A DNA stretch of 64,000 nucleotides, taken from assembly GCA_021414105.1 (NCBI GenBank), contig JAIOPB010000016.1, positions 1-64,000 of the forward strand, in the 5' to 3' direction. Origin of the DNA: Nitrosarchaeum sp. (lineage in GTDB: Archaea; Thermoproteota; Nitrososphaeria; Nitrososphaerales; Nitrosopumilaceae). The translations under genes were made by a program, and so were the position numbers. Every line of letters begins with the position of its first letter. Within the stretch, counting starts at the first letter, position 1. This document shows, piece by piece, positions 18,369-28,500 of this stretch. The notes under the pieces were generated by a model. The model saw nothing but the letters and a program-made list of their open reading frames with translations, did no database searches and was not told the origin of the DNA.

Positions 18369-19646
18369 ATGATTATTCAGAATTATGAAGATTTAGCAAC
18401 CTCTGATAAAAAAAGAGAATGTTTGGAGATTTTGGAGGCAGGACTAAGAGCTGCAGAGCCAGAGAACATCATACCAAAATTTGTCACTCCAGAAGAAATT
18501 AAAATTAATGGAAAAATTCTCAAACTACAGGGCTTTTCAAATATTTACACAGTAGCATTTGGAAAAGCCGGAGATTCAATGACAAGGGCATTAAATGCAA
18601 TCATTCCAATTAAAAGTGGAATCGTGGTAATTCCAAAAGGTTCAAAATCAAAAATAAAAGGCAAAAAATTCCAGATTTTTAATTCTGGGCATCCAAAACC
18701 AGATCAAACAAGCATAAAAGCTGCAAAAGAGGTGACGAAATTTCTTCAAAATAGAAGAGACGGAGAATTGGTAATTTTTCTTGTTTCAGGTGGAGGATCA
18801 TCATTACTTGCCATTCCAGATGACATAACATTAGATGATAAAATCTATGTAACCAATTTATTGTTAAAATCAGGAGCCAATATTCAAGAATTTAATTGTA
18901 TTAGAAAGCATTTATCAAAAATAAAAGGTGGCAAACTAGTTGAAAACATCAAATGTCACGGAATTGGACTTGTGATGTCAGATGTTGAAGGAGATGATCT
19001 TTCATCTATTGCATCAGGTACAACATACATGGATAATACCACTTTTCTAGATGCACTAAATATAATCAACAAATACAAATTAAAAAACAAAATTCCATTA
19101 GAAATTCTACAAATACTTGAAGATGGGTTTAAAGGAAAAATTCCTGAAACCCCAAAAAAAGCAAAGATGGAAAATCACATCATTGCAAACAACAGAGATT
19201 GTCTAAAAGCAATGGAATCTAAAGCCAAAGAACTCGGATATAAAGTAAAAACAATACAAGTGTTTGGCAACATAAAAGATGCCACAAGAACAATTATGGA
19301 AAACATACCAGAGGAGCAAAAGAGTTGTCTCATTTTTGGCGGTGAAACTACAGTTGAAGTTATTGGAAAAGGATCAGGAGGAAGAAGTCAAGAATTGGTT
19401 TTAAGAATTTTAAAGAATTCACAAAATTTAAAAAAAATGATCATTGCATCGATGGGAACAGATGGAATAGATGGAAATACATTTTTTGCAGGAGCTATAA
19501 CAGAAAACATCAAAATAGATGAATCAATAATTAAAGAATTCTTAAAAAACAGTGACTCTGGAAGATTTTTTCAAAAACAAAAAAGCAACATCAGAACAGA
19601 TTCTACTCACACAAATCTGATGGATATAGGCGTAATATTGAAATGA
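18369..19646 (+). CDS. Glycerate 2-kinase (GckA/MOFRL family)
   Basis: Phosphorylates D-glycerate to 2-phosphoglycerate, feeding central carbon metabolism. 425 residues. N-terminal domain with VAFGKAGDSMTRAL, SGHPKPDQTS and VSGGGSSLLAIP (the phosphate-binding loop), C-terminal MOFRL domain with FGGETTVEVIGKGSGGRSQELVL and ASMGTDGIDGN. Normal length. Divergent from the alcohol dehydrogenase; 55 nt between them hold both promoters. Confidence 0.93.
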   Translation: MIIQNYEDLATSDKKRECLEILEAGLRAAEPENIIPKFVTPEEIKINGKILKLQGFSNIYTVAFGKAGDSMTRALNAIIPIKSGIVVIPKGSKSKIKGKKFQIFNSGHPKPDQTSIKAAKEVTKFLQNRRDGELVIFLVSGGGSSLLAIPDDITLDDKIYVTNLLLKSGANIQEFNCIRKHLSKIKGGKLVENIKCHGIGLVMSDVEGDDLSSIASGTTYMDNTTFLDALNIINKYKLKNKIPLEILQILEDGFKGKIPETPKKAKMENHIIANNRDCLKAMESKAKELGYKVKTIQVFGNIKDATRTIMENIPEEQKSCLIFGGETTVEVIGKGSGGRSQELVLRILKNSQNLKKMIIASMGTDGIDGNTFFAGAITENIKIDESIIKEFLKNSDSGRFFQKQKSNIRTDSTHTNLMDIGVILK

Positions 19647-19650
19647 ATTT

Positions 19651-19749
19651 TTAGTTGCACAAAACTTGTTTTTCTGTTTTTTCTTTTCTCATTCTGGCTA
19701 TAACTGCAGCCAATTGAGCATCATGAATTTCATCAAGAGTTTCGCACAT
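19651..19749 (-). CDS. Possible 32-residue small protein
   Basis: Reading from the ATG at 19749 gives MCETLDEIHDAQL followed by a helical basic end (32 residues, TAA stop). A TATA-like TTTAAGTA lies at 19771-19778 on this strand, about 25 nt upstream, which is the leaderless spacing seen for other genes here. Start and promoter agree, but the frame is short and no relative is recognised. Confidence 0.45.
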   Translation of the reverse strand: MCETLDEIHDAQLAAVIARMRKEKTEKQVLCN

Positions 19750-19905
19750 ACCAAAATAATATCTTACACATACTTAAACAATGACTGAAAATTTTGAAAT
19801 ATTATTCTGAGATTTTATTATGATTGTTTAAAATATATCTTGAAAATGAATAAATTTTTAATTAAAAATAGGTTTCTTGAAATATCATAATGACCATATT
19901 ATACT

Positions 19906-20001
19906 ATGAACAAAAAAAGCATGAGTGAATGTGACGAACCGTCCTGCATATGTAAGTGTCATGAAGAAATAGGGTATAAAAGAAAAAGGATTAGAGGATA
20001 A
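19906..20001 (+). CDS. Possible 31-residue Cys-rich protein
   Basis: ATG at 19906 opens a frame encoding a 31-residue peptide with the cluster CDEPSCICKCHEE and a basic tail (KRKRIRG). Four cysteines and a His suggest metal binding. It ends 3 nt before the Lrp-like gene at 20005, so it would be the first gene of that operon. An alternative start is the ATG at 19921. T/A-rich DNA at 19853-19870 could be the promoter. Confidence 0.45.
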   Translation: MNKKSMSECDEPSCICKCHEEIGYKRKRIRG

Positions 20002-20004
20002 GAC

Positions 20005-20250
20005 ATGGAAATAGCATATATCTTGATACAATGTGATTTGGGTTCAGAAGAGCAAATCATTAAGGAGATTATGAAAATTCCAGATGTAAAAGAAGTTAGA
20101 GGAACATATGGAATCTATGATGTTTTTTGCAAGGTACAATCAGATACTAAAGAAATACTTGATCAAGTAATTACCAACAAAATTAGAAAGATTCAAAAAA
20201 TTCGCTCAACTATAACCTTACATTATATTCCATCGCAAGGTGGCAAGTAA
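20005..20250 (+). CDS. Stand-alone Lrp/AsnC ligand-binding (RAM) domain
   Basis: 81 residues equal to the C-terminal effector domain of Lrp/AsnC regulators without a helix-turn-helix: AYILIQCDLGSEEQIIKEI, VKEVRGTYGIYDVFCKVQ, IRKIQKIRSTITL. Such free domains bind amino acids and can hetero-oligomerise with full regulators. The stop is directly followed by the TTG of the next gene, so both are one operon. Confidence 0.9.
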   Translation: MEIAYILIQCDLGSEEQIIKEIMKIPDVKEVRGTYGIYDVFCKVQSDTKEILDQVITNKIRKIQKIRSTITLHYIPSQGGK

Positions 20251-20487
20251 TTGTTAGAAAAACCATTTAATCCAGATTTATTGTATAATGGAATTGTTCA
20301 TTACTACATGGACAAAAAAGGATATTCAAAAGACAAGGCAAATTCAATTGCACAGGCAGTAGTACAAAGAGAAGTGCAAAGAAGAATATGTAAAAATGAA
20401 AAGTGCAAGCATTTCTCACATGATCATATTAGAAACTCAGAAACATGTTTGGTTCTAGATTGTGATTGTGGAAAATTTTCAAATTAG
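20251..20487 (+). CDS. Small Cys/His-rich protein (78 aa)
   Basis: 78 residues. A helical N-terminus (YYMDKKGYSKDKANSIAQAV) is followed by a metal-site-like C-terminus: CKNEKCKHFSHDH, then CLVLDCDCG. Probably binds zinc. TTG start directly after the upstream TAA; its end overlaps the convergent nuclease gene by 4 nt. No named family recognised. Confidence 0.75.
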   Translation: MLEKPFNPDLLYNGIVHYYMDKKGYSKDKANSIAQAVVQREVQRRICKNEKCKHFSHDHIRNSETCLVLDCDCGKFSN

Positions 20488-21446
20488 ATAAAAGTATCCA
20501 AAGAATTTTCACGTAATGGTTGTGCACTAATTCCGATTTTCCTTAGGTGCTCAGCGAATTCCTCAACAAATCCATGAATGGTGTAAACTTGCTCTGCTCC
20601 TGAACGTATCACCATGTCTACTAGCTCATTAAAATCACAATGATCACTCATTGGAATTGAGTAATCCGAACGTCTTCCAAATGCAAATCTAGTAGATTGC
20701 GCCCAACCACTAAAACCAATAGTGACTGCACCATATTTTGATTTCATGTCTTTGAGAAATTGATTCTTTTCAGACATCATTGGTGCCACCATTACCCACG
20801 GTTTTTTGGATAATAATCCATTTTCTTCTGCTTCAGAATGACTAATTCCATCATTTAGAGGAACTCCAAGTTGTTGATGAAGTGTATTCATTTGTTTTAC
20901 AGAATCATGAAAGTAAAGAGGACCCCAATGTCCAAAGAGTTGAGTAATGGTCTGAGCTTTTCCTAGCTGATACCCCAATAATATGACAGGGATGCCTTTT
21001 CCATAAAATTCTGAAATTAATTCATTTACTTGTTTTTGTATTTCTTCTAATTTTGGAAATATGAATTCTGGTAAGCCAAACGTACATTCTGTGATCAGTG
21101 TTTTACATTTTGGAATAATGGCACCTTTTAGAAATCCACGACTTCTTGTACAAATATCTCCAGTATAGAAAATATCATCAAAAAGCAAACCCCTCGCGCC
21201 TAAAATATGGCCGCTGTCAATTAATGAAAAATCATCAATACTTTGTAGGTGGTTTTTCATCTTAAAGCCCCTAAGATTAGCAATTTCACTGGTCTCAAGG
21301 GACGAAAGTATTGTACCGCCATTTTTTGATGGGAGATGATCAGAGTGGGCATGAGAAACAAAATTAATTCCAGCAGAATCAGGATTTTTTGGATCCAAGT
21401 ATACCCTTCTCCCATCAATCTCACATAGGATACCATTTTTTGTCAT
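20484..21446 (-). CDS. Metallo-beta-lactamase-fold nuclease (mRNA 3'-end processing/exonuclease-like)
   Basis: About 320 residues with the metal motif HAHSDHLPS (motif II), DSGHILGARGLLF, FYTGDICTRSRGFL and the later PMSDHCDFNELV plus TIHGFVEEF histidines, the pattern of beta-CASP/YSH1-like and SNM1-like nucleases. Families act on RNA or DNA ends; the archaeal short forms are often annotated as mRNA 3'-end processing factor homologues. I chose the ATG at 21446; a TTG at 21470 would add 8 residues, but the TATA-like DNA near 21490 fits the ATG better. Confidence 0.85.
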   Translation of the reverse strand: MTKNGILCEIDGRRVYLDPKNPDSAGINFVSHAHSDHLPSKNGGTILSSLETSEIANLRGFKMKNHLQSIDDFSLIDSGHILGARGLLFDDIFYTGDICTRSRGFLKGAIIPKCKTLITECTFGLPEFIFPKLEEIQKQVNELISEFYGKGIPVILLGYQLGKAQTITQLFGHWGPLYFHDSVKQMNTLHQQLGVPLNDGISHSEAEENGLLSKKPWVMVAPMMSEKNQFLKDMKSKYGAVTIGFSGWAQSTRFAFGRRSDYSIPMSDHCDFNELVDMVIRSGAEQVYTIHGFVEEFAEHLRKIGISAQPLRENSLDTFI

Positions 21447-21522
21447 TTTAATAGAAGGAGGCAATGTCAAACAAAATAATTAGATTTGATATAAATTGCA
21501 GGTTTGATCTACTATTGACTAG

Positions 21523-22140
21523 TTGCTAAATCTGGGAATTTTAATTTCAGGTCGAGGGAGTAATATGGAAGCTATTTTAAAATCAATTAAACATAAAAAA
21601 ATTCCCATAAATCCAGCTGTCATTATATCAAACAAATCAGATGCCAAAGGTTTGAAGATTGCACAGAGATTAGGCATTAAAACAGAAGTAATTGAAAGCA
21701 AAGATTTCAAAGGGAATAGAATAGATTATGACAAAAAAATAATAGCAACACTAGAAAAGTATGGAGTCACACCAAAAAATGGACTGGTATGTTTAGCTGG
21801 ATTTATGAGGATAATTAGTCCAGAATTTGTGAAAAAATACAAAAATAGAATCATCAATATTCATCCAGCTTTACTTCCGGCTTTTCCAGGACTTGATGCA
21901 CAAAAACAGGCAATAGAATATGGTTCAAAATATTCAGGGTGCACAGTACATTTTGTAGATTCAGGTGTGGATACAGGACCAATAATTTTGCAATCATTAG
22001 TCAAAATAAGAAAAGGAGATACAGAAAAAACATTATCTAAGCGTATTTTGGCAAAAGAACATCAAGTATATCCTGAGGCTATAAGATTATTTGCAGAAAA
22101 GAAAATAAAAATTTCAGGTAGAAAAACAATAATTAACTAA
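21523..22140 (+). CDS. purN: Phosphoribosylglycinamide formyltransferase
   Basis: Third step of purine synthesis: transfers the formyl group of 10-formyl-THF to GAR. 205 residues, normal. ILISGRGSNMEAIL near the N-terminus, formyl-folate site GFMRIISPEFV...IINIHPALLPAFPG with catalytic Asn-His, and the Asp in VHFVDSGVDTGPII. TTG start at 21523 with TATA-like TATAAATT at 21490-21497. The folate genes folD and cyclo-ligase and purD follow within 3 kb, so the supply and use of one-carbon units sit together. Overlaps the convergent cupin gene by 4 nt. Confidence 0.95.
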   Translation: MLNLGILISGRGSNMEAILKSIKHKKIPINPAVIISNKSDAKGLKIAQRLGIKTEVIESKDFKGNRIDYDKKIIATLEKYGVTPKNGLVCLAGFMRIISPEFVKKYKNRIINIHPALLPAFPGLDAQKQAIEYGSKYSGCTVHFVDSGVDTGPIILQSLVKIRKGDTEKTLSKRILAKEHQVYPEAIRLFAEKKIKISGRKTIIN

Positions 22141-22457
22141 GAATCTGGTCCACCAAAAAAATACAATACAGTTAGTTCTTTGGAATTTCCATGAAAAAAA
22201 TGCTCTATTTTTTTTCCTACAAAATACATTTTATTTTCAGAAATAGGATAATCAATGTCTTTAATTTTTAAAAAACCATCACCCTTGAGAACAAAATATA
22301 CTTCGTCACTATCATGAGGCTCTTGTGTATCTTTTTCTCCAGGTTGCAATACCAATACACCGGCAGCCAGATTTTCATTGTTGATAAAAGTATGAAAATA
22401 ATTATCGCTTTTTTTTATTTTTTCGATGTATTCGTTTACGTTAAAAACTAATTTCAT
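22137..22457 (-). CDS. Small cupin-domain protein
   Basis: 106 residues forming one cupin barrel: LAAGVLVLQPGEKDTQEPHDSDEVYFVLKG, then the second motif around YFVGKKIEHFFHG. The His/Glu metal ligands (PHDSDEVYFVL, EHFFH) are present. Cupins range from dioxygenases to sugar isomerases; function not assignable. Immediately downstream of the monooxygenase-like gene (stop to start 1 nt), so one operon. Confidence 0.85.
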   Translation of the reverse strand: MKLVFNVNEYIEKIKKSDNYFHTFINNENLAAGVLVLQPGEKDTQEPHDSDEVYFVLKGDGFLKIKDIDYPISENKMYFVGKKIEHFFHGNSKELTVLYFFGGPDS

Positions 22458-22458
22458 G

Positions 22459-22743
22459 TTATTGTGAAGCTACAGTGTAAAATTTTGGCTCTGGGAGTTT
22501 TTCCATGTATGATATAGCCAGGGAGTGAAGTTTTTCATGTTCTGGACTCTGATGCATTTTACTAAATTTTTCAAGATTCTCAAATTCGACTAACACACGA
22601 TGTTTACCATCTTTAGTTTCCAAAAGGCGCCTATTTACAAACCCATCAAATTTTGATACGGTTTTGTTTGATTCAGAAAACCATTTTTTAAAATCAGCGA
22701 CAGAATCAGGTTTTATCTGGATATCAGATATTACTATAAACAT
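22459..22743 (-). CDS. Antibiotic-biosynthesis-monooxygenase-like protein (ABM fold)
   Basis: 94 residues, dimeric alpha-beta barrel fold: FIVISDIQIKPDSVADFKKWF, DGFVNRRLLE, HRVLVEFENLEKFSKMHQSPEH. The family covers quinol monooxygenases, haem-degrading enzymes and stress proteins. In one operon with the cupin gene. No residues decide the substrate. Confidence 0.82.
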   Translation of the reverse strand: MFIVISDIQIKPDSVADFKKWFSESNKTVSKFDGFVNRRLLETKDGKHRVLVEFENLEKFSKMHQSPEHEKLHSLAISYMEKLPEPKFYTVASQ

Positions 22744-22814
22744 GATATCATCTTCAAATGCTTACATAATTTTGTTTCTCAGATTTTCAAATTCAGATTA
22801 ATGTGCTTCAAGGA

Positions 22815-22822
22815 TTAAATAT
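22815..22822 (+). promoter_or_regulatory. TATA box of folD
   Basis: TTAAATAT centred 26-27 nt before the ATG at 22845. This spacing implies that transcription begins at the A of that ATG, and it decides the folD start over the GTG at 22803. Confidence 0.6.
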
Positions 22823-22844
22823 CTACAAGCCAGAAATATTCTTA

Positions 22845-23708
22845 ATGACAGGCATCAAAATAGATGGAATAAAGATCGCCCAAGATGTAAAAGACAGAGT
22901 CAGAAAAGCTGTTGAAGAATTAAAGAATAATGGAATTAACCCATGTCTGGCAACTATTCTAGTTGGGGACAATCAAGCATCTGCTACATATGTAAAAAAT
23001 AAACACAGGGCATGCCAAGAAGTCGGAATTATCACCAAAGATTTCAAGCTAGCATCAAATATCACACAATCAGAATTAAATAAAATAATTGATGAATTAA
23101 ATAAGGACAGATCAGTTCATGGAATTTTAGTTCAATTACCATTACCGAATCAATTAGATGAATTTACCATAACATCTAGAATTTCCCCACTAAAAGATGT
23201 GGATGGTCTTACACCACACAATGCAGGTTTGCTTGCAATGAAAAAAGCGGCACTTGTTGCTTGCACACCACTTGGCGTAATGGAAATGTTTGATTATCAC
23301 AATATAGAGCTGAAAGGAAAAAACATTGTTCTGATAAATCGAAGTAATTTAGTAGGAAAGCCACTATACCATTTGCTTTTGGCAAGAGATGCAACAGTAA
23401 TTACATGTCATTCTAAAACAAAAAACATCAATGAATTGTGTCAGTTAGCAGACATTATAATTACAGCAGTTGGAGATAGAAGTAAATTTACATTAACACC
23501 AGATATGATAAAAAAAGATGCAATTGTAATTGATGTTGCAATCTCAAAAGATAAAGAAAAACTGGTGGGAGATGCGGATTATGAACAGATTATCCAAAAA
23601 GCATCTTATGCAACACCTGTTCCAGGAGGAGTTGGTCCCATGACAGTTGCAATGTTATTGAAAAATACAATAACAGCTGCATCATTGAGCAGTCAGATTG
23701 AAAGATAA
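22845..23708 (+). CDS. folD: FolD, methylene-THF dehydrogenase / methenyl-THF cyclohydrolase
   Basis: Bifunctional enzyme linking 5,10-methylene-THF and 10-formyl-THF. With the ATG at 22845 the protein has 287 residues, the normal size. Seen: catalytic Lys in the SATYVKNKHRACQEVGI segment, ILVQLPLPNQLDEFTI, PLKDVDGLTPHNAG, the NAD(P) loop INRSNLVGKPLYHLL, and PVPGGVGPMTVAML at the end. A reading from GTG 22803 would add 14 residues that overlap the TATA box. The next gene overlaps by 11 nt. Confidence 0.95.
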   Translation: MTGIKIDGIKIAQDVKDRVRKAVEELKNNGINPCLATILVGDNQASATYVKNKHRACQEVGIITKDFKLASNITQSELNKIIDELNKDRSVHGILVQLPLPNQLDEFTITSRISPLKDVDGLTPHNAGLLAMKKAALVACTPLGVMEMFDYHNIELKGKNIVLINRSNLVGKPLYHLLLARDATVITCHSKTKNINELCQLADIIITAVGDRSKFTLTPDMIKKDAIVIDVAISKDKEKLVGDADYEQIIQKASYATPVPGGVGPMTVAMLLKNTITAASLSSQIER

Positions 23709-24267
23709 TTCTGAGAAAACATCATTACGAAAGTTACTCCTTGAGAAAAGAGATGGTACATCTTTTGATTTAATGAAAATTTCAAGTAAATCAATACTAA
23801 AAAAGCTAAAAAAAATCGAATCATTTAGAGATGCACAAAAAATAGGTGCATACTATCCAATAGGCAGTGAAGTATTGACACAGGACATCATGCAAGAAGC
23901 CCTAAGTGAGGGAAGGGAGATATTTTTGCCCAAAGTAGTAGGTAAAAACATAGAATTCAGAAAAATCGTGAATTTGAGCAATTTAGAAAATGGTAGTTTT
24001 GACATAATGGAGCCTCGTAACGAATGTCCTGTGGACAATAATCTGGATGTGATACTTGTTCCAACAGTTGGAATATCTCCAAAGGGAGTAAGATTAGGAT
24101 ATGGATATGGATTTTATGACAGATTTTTAGCTGAGAATAAAATCAAAACAATATCGTTGACATTTGAAAAACAGATTGTAAAAAATATCCCACAGTCAGA
24201 ATATGATGTGATCATAAATTGGATTGTTACTGAAGATAGAATAATAGATACATCAAAGATAAGATAG
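23698..24267 (+). CDS. 5-formyltetrahydrofolate cyclo-ligase
   Basis: Converts 5-formyl-THF to 5,10-methenyl-THF with ATP, rescuing stalled folate. 189 residues. Family marks: LRKLLLEKRDG at the N-terminus, IGAYYPIGSEVLT, VGISPKGVRLGYGYGFYDRFLA with the glycine-rich nucleotide loop, and EYDVIINWIVTE. TTG start at 23698 inside the end of folD, which argues for translational coupling. Convergent with purD. Confidence 0.92.
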   Translation: MKDNSEKTSLRKLLLEKRDGTSFDLMKISSKSILKKLKKIESFRDAQKIGAYYPIGSEVLTQDIMQEALSEGREIFLPKVVGKNIEFRKIVNLSNLENGSFDIMEPRNECPVDNNLDVILVPTVGISPKGVRLGYGYGFYDRFLAENKIKTISLTFEKQIVKNIPQSEYDVIINWIVTEDRIIDTSKIR

Positions 24268-25515
24268 TCCTTTTTTGCCAATATCTTTTCTATAGTATTT
24301 GTGAGGCCAGGAAATTTTTTCTGCTGCAATGTATGCATTTGAAATTGCAGAGGCCAAAGTATCACCAAGTGCAGTAACTCCTAAAACTCTTCCACCGTTT
24401 GATAATATTTTTCCATCTTGTTTTTTTGTTCCGGCATGAAAGACCATAGCATTTTTAGGAATTAAATCAAATCCGAGAATCTCTTCATTTTGTGGATATG
24501 ATTCAGGATAACCTTCAGATGCCAAAACAATACAAACTGCGGATTGATTTTTCCAAGTTATTTTGGGCATCATAGAGAGGGTTCCATCTACACTTGCAAC
24601 AAAATAATCATACAAATCAAAATCCATCCTCATTGTAATTGGCTGACATTCAGGATCACCCATTCTGGCATTATACTCTAAGACATAGGGTTCGTTGTCT
24701 CTAATCATCACGCCAGCATAAAGAAATCCTTTGAAGACAATACCCTCATTTTTCAATGACTGTATTGTTTTATTGATGATTTTATTTTGGATTTTTTCAG
24801 CAAGAGTATCATCAATAATAGGAGTTGGAGAATAGGCGCCCATTCCACCGGTGTTAGGACCTTTATCATCATCAAAAATTCTTTTGTGATCTTGGCTTGA
24901 TGCCATAGGTATTGCAATCACACCATCACATAATGCAATGTAAGACGCTTCAATTCCATCAATTCTCTCTTCTACAATAATGCGATTACCAGCATCGCCA
25001 AATGTTTTTTTTACCAATATTGTATTAATTGCAGCAATTGCCTCATCAGCATTATTACAAACAATCACGCCCTTTCCAGAAGCTAGACCATCTGCCTTAA
25101 CTACGACATTGTAATCAAGAGATTTGACATATTCTTCTGCTTTTTTTGGATTATCAAAGATTTCAAATCTTGCAGTTTGTATGCCATTTCTTTTCATGAA
25201 ATTTTTTGCCCAAATTTTACTGGATTCTAGTTGTGCTGCTTTTTGAGATGGGCCAAAAATTTTGAGATTCATTTGGTTAAATTTATCTACAATTCCTGCA
25301 GCTAAAGGAGCCTCAGGACCAACTATCGTAAAGCAGTTATTTTTTTGTGCAAATTCTACTAGTGCATTCAAATCATTAATGTCGATGGGGATATTATTTT
25401 CTGTTCCACCATTTCCAGGTGCTGTAAAAACTTTGTCAACTTTGGAGCTTTGAGATAATTTCCAAGATAAGGCATGTTCGCGTCCACCAGAACCGATAAC
25501 TAAAACATTAACCAA
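24253..25515 (-). CDS. purD: Phosphoribosylamine-glycine ligase
   Basis: Second step of purine synthesis: joins glycine to phosphoribosylamine with ATP. 420 residues, full length, ATP-grasp fold. VIGSGGREHALSWKL at the N-terminus, GPEAPLAAGIVD, VVKADGLASGKGVIV, MGAYSPTPI and EYNARMGDPECQPI. Its end overlaps the cyclo-ligase gene by 15 nt. Together with purN it marks this area as purine/one-carbon. Confidence 0.96.
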   Translation of the reverse strand: MVNVLVIGSGGREHALSWKLSQSSKVDKVFTAPGNGGTENNIPIDINDLNALVEFAQKNNCFTIVGPEAPLAAGIVDKFNQMNLKIFGPSQKAAQLESSKIWAKNFMKRNGIQTARFEIFDNPKKAEEYVKSLDYNVVVKADGLASGKGVIVCNNADEAIAAINTILVKKTFGDAGNRIIVEERIDGIEASYIALCDGVIAIPMASSQDHKRIFDDDKGPNTGGMGAYSPTPIIDDTLAEKIQNKIINKTIQSLKNEGIVFKGFLYAGVMIRDNEPYVLEYNARMGDPECQPITMRMDFDLYDYFVASVDGTLSMMPKITWKNQSAVCIVLASEGYPESYPQNEEILGFDLIPKNAMVFHAGTKKQDGKILSNGGRVLGVTALGDTLASAISNAYIAAEKISWPHKYYRKDIGKKGLSYL

Positions 25516-25569
25516 TAGAAATTATCTTTCACTCAATTATATAATGCCACTCCCATATCAAAATCTAAG

Positions 25570-28500
25570 ATGAAACTTTCATCAAAGTTCGATGCAAAGG
25601 CAATTGAATCAGAGATAAAAGAATACATCAAATCAATTGATGTTGAAAGATTAATCTTTGAATCAGACAAGCCTGAGAAAATAATGTTTATCGAAGGTCC
25701 ACCCACCATGAATGGGGTTCCACATGCAGGGCATCTAAGAGGTCGTGTGATTAAGGATCTATGGTACAGATTCAATACACTACAAGGGAAAAAAATTGTG
25801 TTTAATGGAGGATGGGATACACAAGGACTTCCAGTGGAATTACAAGCAGAAAAAGAGCTTGGAGTAACTGGTGGCAAGTCAGAAGTTATAGAAAAAGTTG
25901 GTATTGAAAAACTAGTGGAGGAATGCAAACGTATTGTAAAAAAATTCAACGCCAAATGGGTTGAAGTGGATAGTTCACTTGGAATGTCATTTAATCATAA
26001 CAAAGCATATTGGACTTATCGGGATGAATTTATTGAAAGAGAATGGCAAATTCTCAAAAAAGCACACGAAAATAAAATATTAGAAGAAGACTTTACAGTA
26101 ATTGCATATTGCCCAAGTTGCCAAACATCACTTAGTCATGCCGAAGTCAACCAAGGATATGAAGAAGTAAAAGATCCATCATTATATTACAAGGTTAAAC
26201 TTGCAGATGAAGACGCATATCTGATTGTTTGGACAACAATGCCATTTACTTTAGTTACAGATGCAATGGTAGGACTGAATCCAGATGAAGATTATGTATA
26301 TCTTAAAGTGGAAAATGAAACATGGGTTGTTGGAAAAACAAGACTAGAAGAATTTTTCAAAGAAGTAAACATCGAAAAATATGAAATTACAAAGACTGTA
26401 AAAGGCTCAAAATTTGAGGGGAAAAAATACATCCATCCACTTTTGAGTTTAATTCCAGGACTGGATGAATGTGCAAAAGAAAATAATTTTCATGTTGCAG
26501 TGTCAGAAGAATTTGTGGATGCCACAACAGGTAGTGGTCTAGTTCACTTGTCTCCGGCAAACGGTGAAGAAGACATAAAAATTGCAAACAAAAGAAAAGT
26601 CAAAGTATTCAGTCCCATTAATGATCAGGTAAAGTTCACCAATTTAGCTGGAAAGTATGAAGGAATGTTTGTCAGAGATGCAGATAAGATAATTGTTGAA
26701 GATCTCAAAGAACGTAATGCATTGGTAAAAATTGGAAAAATCAAGCACAAATATCCATTATGTTGGAGATCTCATCATCCAATTGTATGGCTTGCACGAA
26801 AAGGTTGGTTTTACAAACTAGACAGATTAGAAGACAAGGCAATTGATGCAGCGGAAAGTGTAGAATACTTTTTTGAGCAGCCAAAAAATAGATTTTTAGG
26901 AATTGTTAAAGAAAGACACCCATGGTGCATATCTCGAGAAAGAATTTGGGGATGCCCATTGCCAGTTTGGATATGCAATGATTGCAAAAAACAAAACTGG
27001 TTCTTTACAAGAAAAGAAATCATAGATTCAGCAGTAAAATTACCAGATGGTCCAAATTTTGAATTACATCGCCCATGGATTGATAACATCACAATAAAAT
27101 GCAAACAGTGTAGTAGCACAAATACAAAAAGGGAAGAATATGTTTTAGATACATGGCACAATAGCGGTTCAGCCCCATATTCATCATTAACAGATGAAGA
27201 GTATTCCAAAGGAATACCTGCACCATTTTTCACAGAAGGCATTGATCAAACAAGAGGGTGGGCATATACTCTATTGATAGAAAATGTAATCTTAAACAAC
27301 GGTCCAATTCCACCATTCAAGTCATTTTTGTTCCAAGGTCATGTACTTGATGAGAAAGGAGGCAAGATGAGCAAAAGCTTAGGAAATGTGATAGATGGAG
27401 CAGAATTGCTTGAAAAATATCCTGTAGATTTGATTAGATTTTATTTTATCTGGAAAGCAAGTCCAATAGAGCCACTTAGCTTCAGCACTGATGAGTTAAT
27501 GTCACGCCCGTATCAGGTGCTCAATACACTGTTTAATTTACATCTGTATTTTAAACAAAATAGTGAATACGATAATTTTGATGAGGCAAAAACAATCTCA
27601 TGGGCAAAAGAAAATAAATTGCTAACATCACCAGACATATGGCTTTTATCAAAATTACAAAAATTAATCAAAAAAATAACAGAGCGTAATGAGACATGTA
27701 AATTCCATGAAGCAGCAAAAGCAGTTGACGATTTTATCATAAATAATCTAAGTCAGATATACATTCCAATTACCAGAGGTGAGTTATGGGATGAGGAGGA
27801 ATCAAAAAAGAACAGAAGGCTAGCAATCTATGCAATCCTAAAAGAAGTACTCAAAACATTAGATATTTTGATTCACCCGCTTTGTCCATTTACTAGCGAA
27901 TATCTCTATCAAACAGTATTTGACGGCAAGCAGAGTATCTTGCTAGACAAATGGCCACAATACCAAGAAACACTAGTCAATGAAGAAATTGAAGAATCAT
28001 TTGACATCATGAAAGATGTTGTTTCAATTTCATCTGCTGCAAGAATGAAGGAAAAGCTAAAACGGAGATGGCCATTAAATGAAGCATTAATTTGTGTAAG
28101 TAAGGGTCAAAAACAAAAACTAGAATCACTTTCTCCTCTACTAATGTCACAGCTCAATGTAGAAAAATTTACAATTTTTGAAATAGAAAAAAACACAGGA
28201 TTAGAACAAATCTCAGAGTTAAAACAGTTAGGATTACCTTTCAAAATAGTTATGGAATTGGAAAGAAAAAGAATAGGTCCCAAAGCAAAACAACACATGG
28301 GAAAACTTGTCAATGTATTTTCAGAAACCAACAAAGAAGAAATAATCACATCACTCCAAAAAGAAGGACAACACAATTATGAAATTGATGGTGAAAAAAT
28401 TTCATTAGACAAAGAAGATTTTATAATAGATTTTGATGCAAGGGAAGAATTTGCAGTATCAAAACGAGACAACTACATTGTATTCATATCTACTTCAAGA

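Noticed and set aside
22803-22844. Longer folD start at GTG 22803
   Set aside because: Would place the TATA box inside the coding region and add residues absent from normal FolD.
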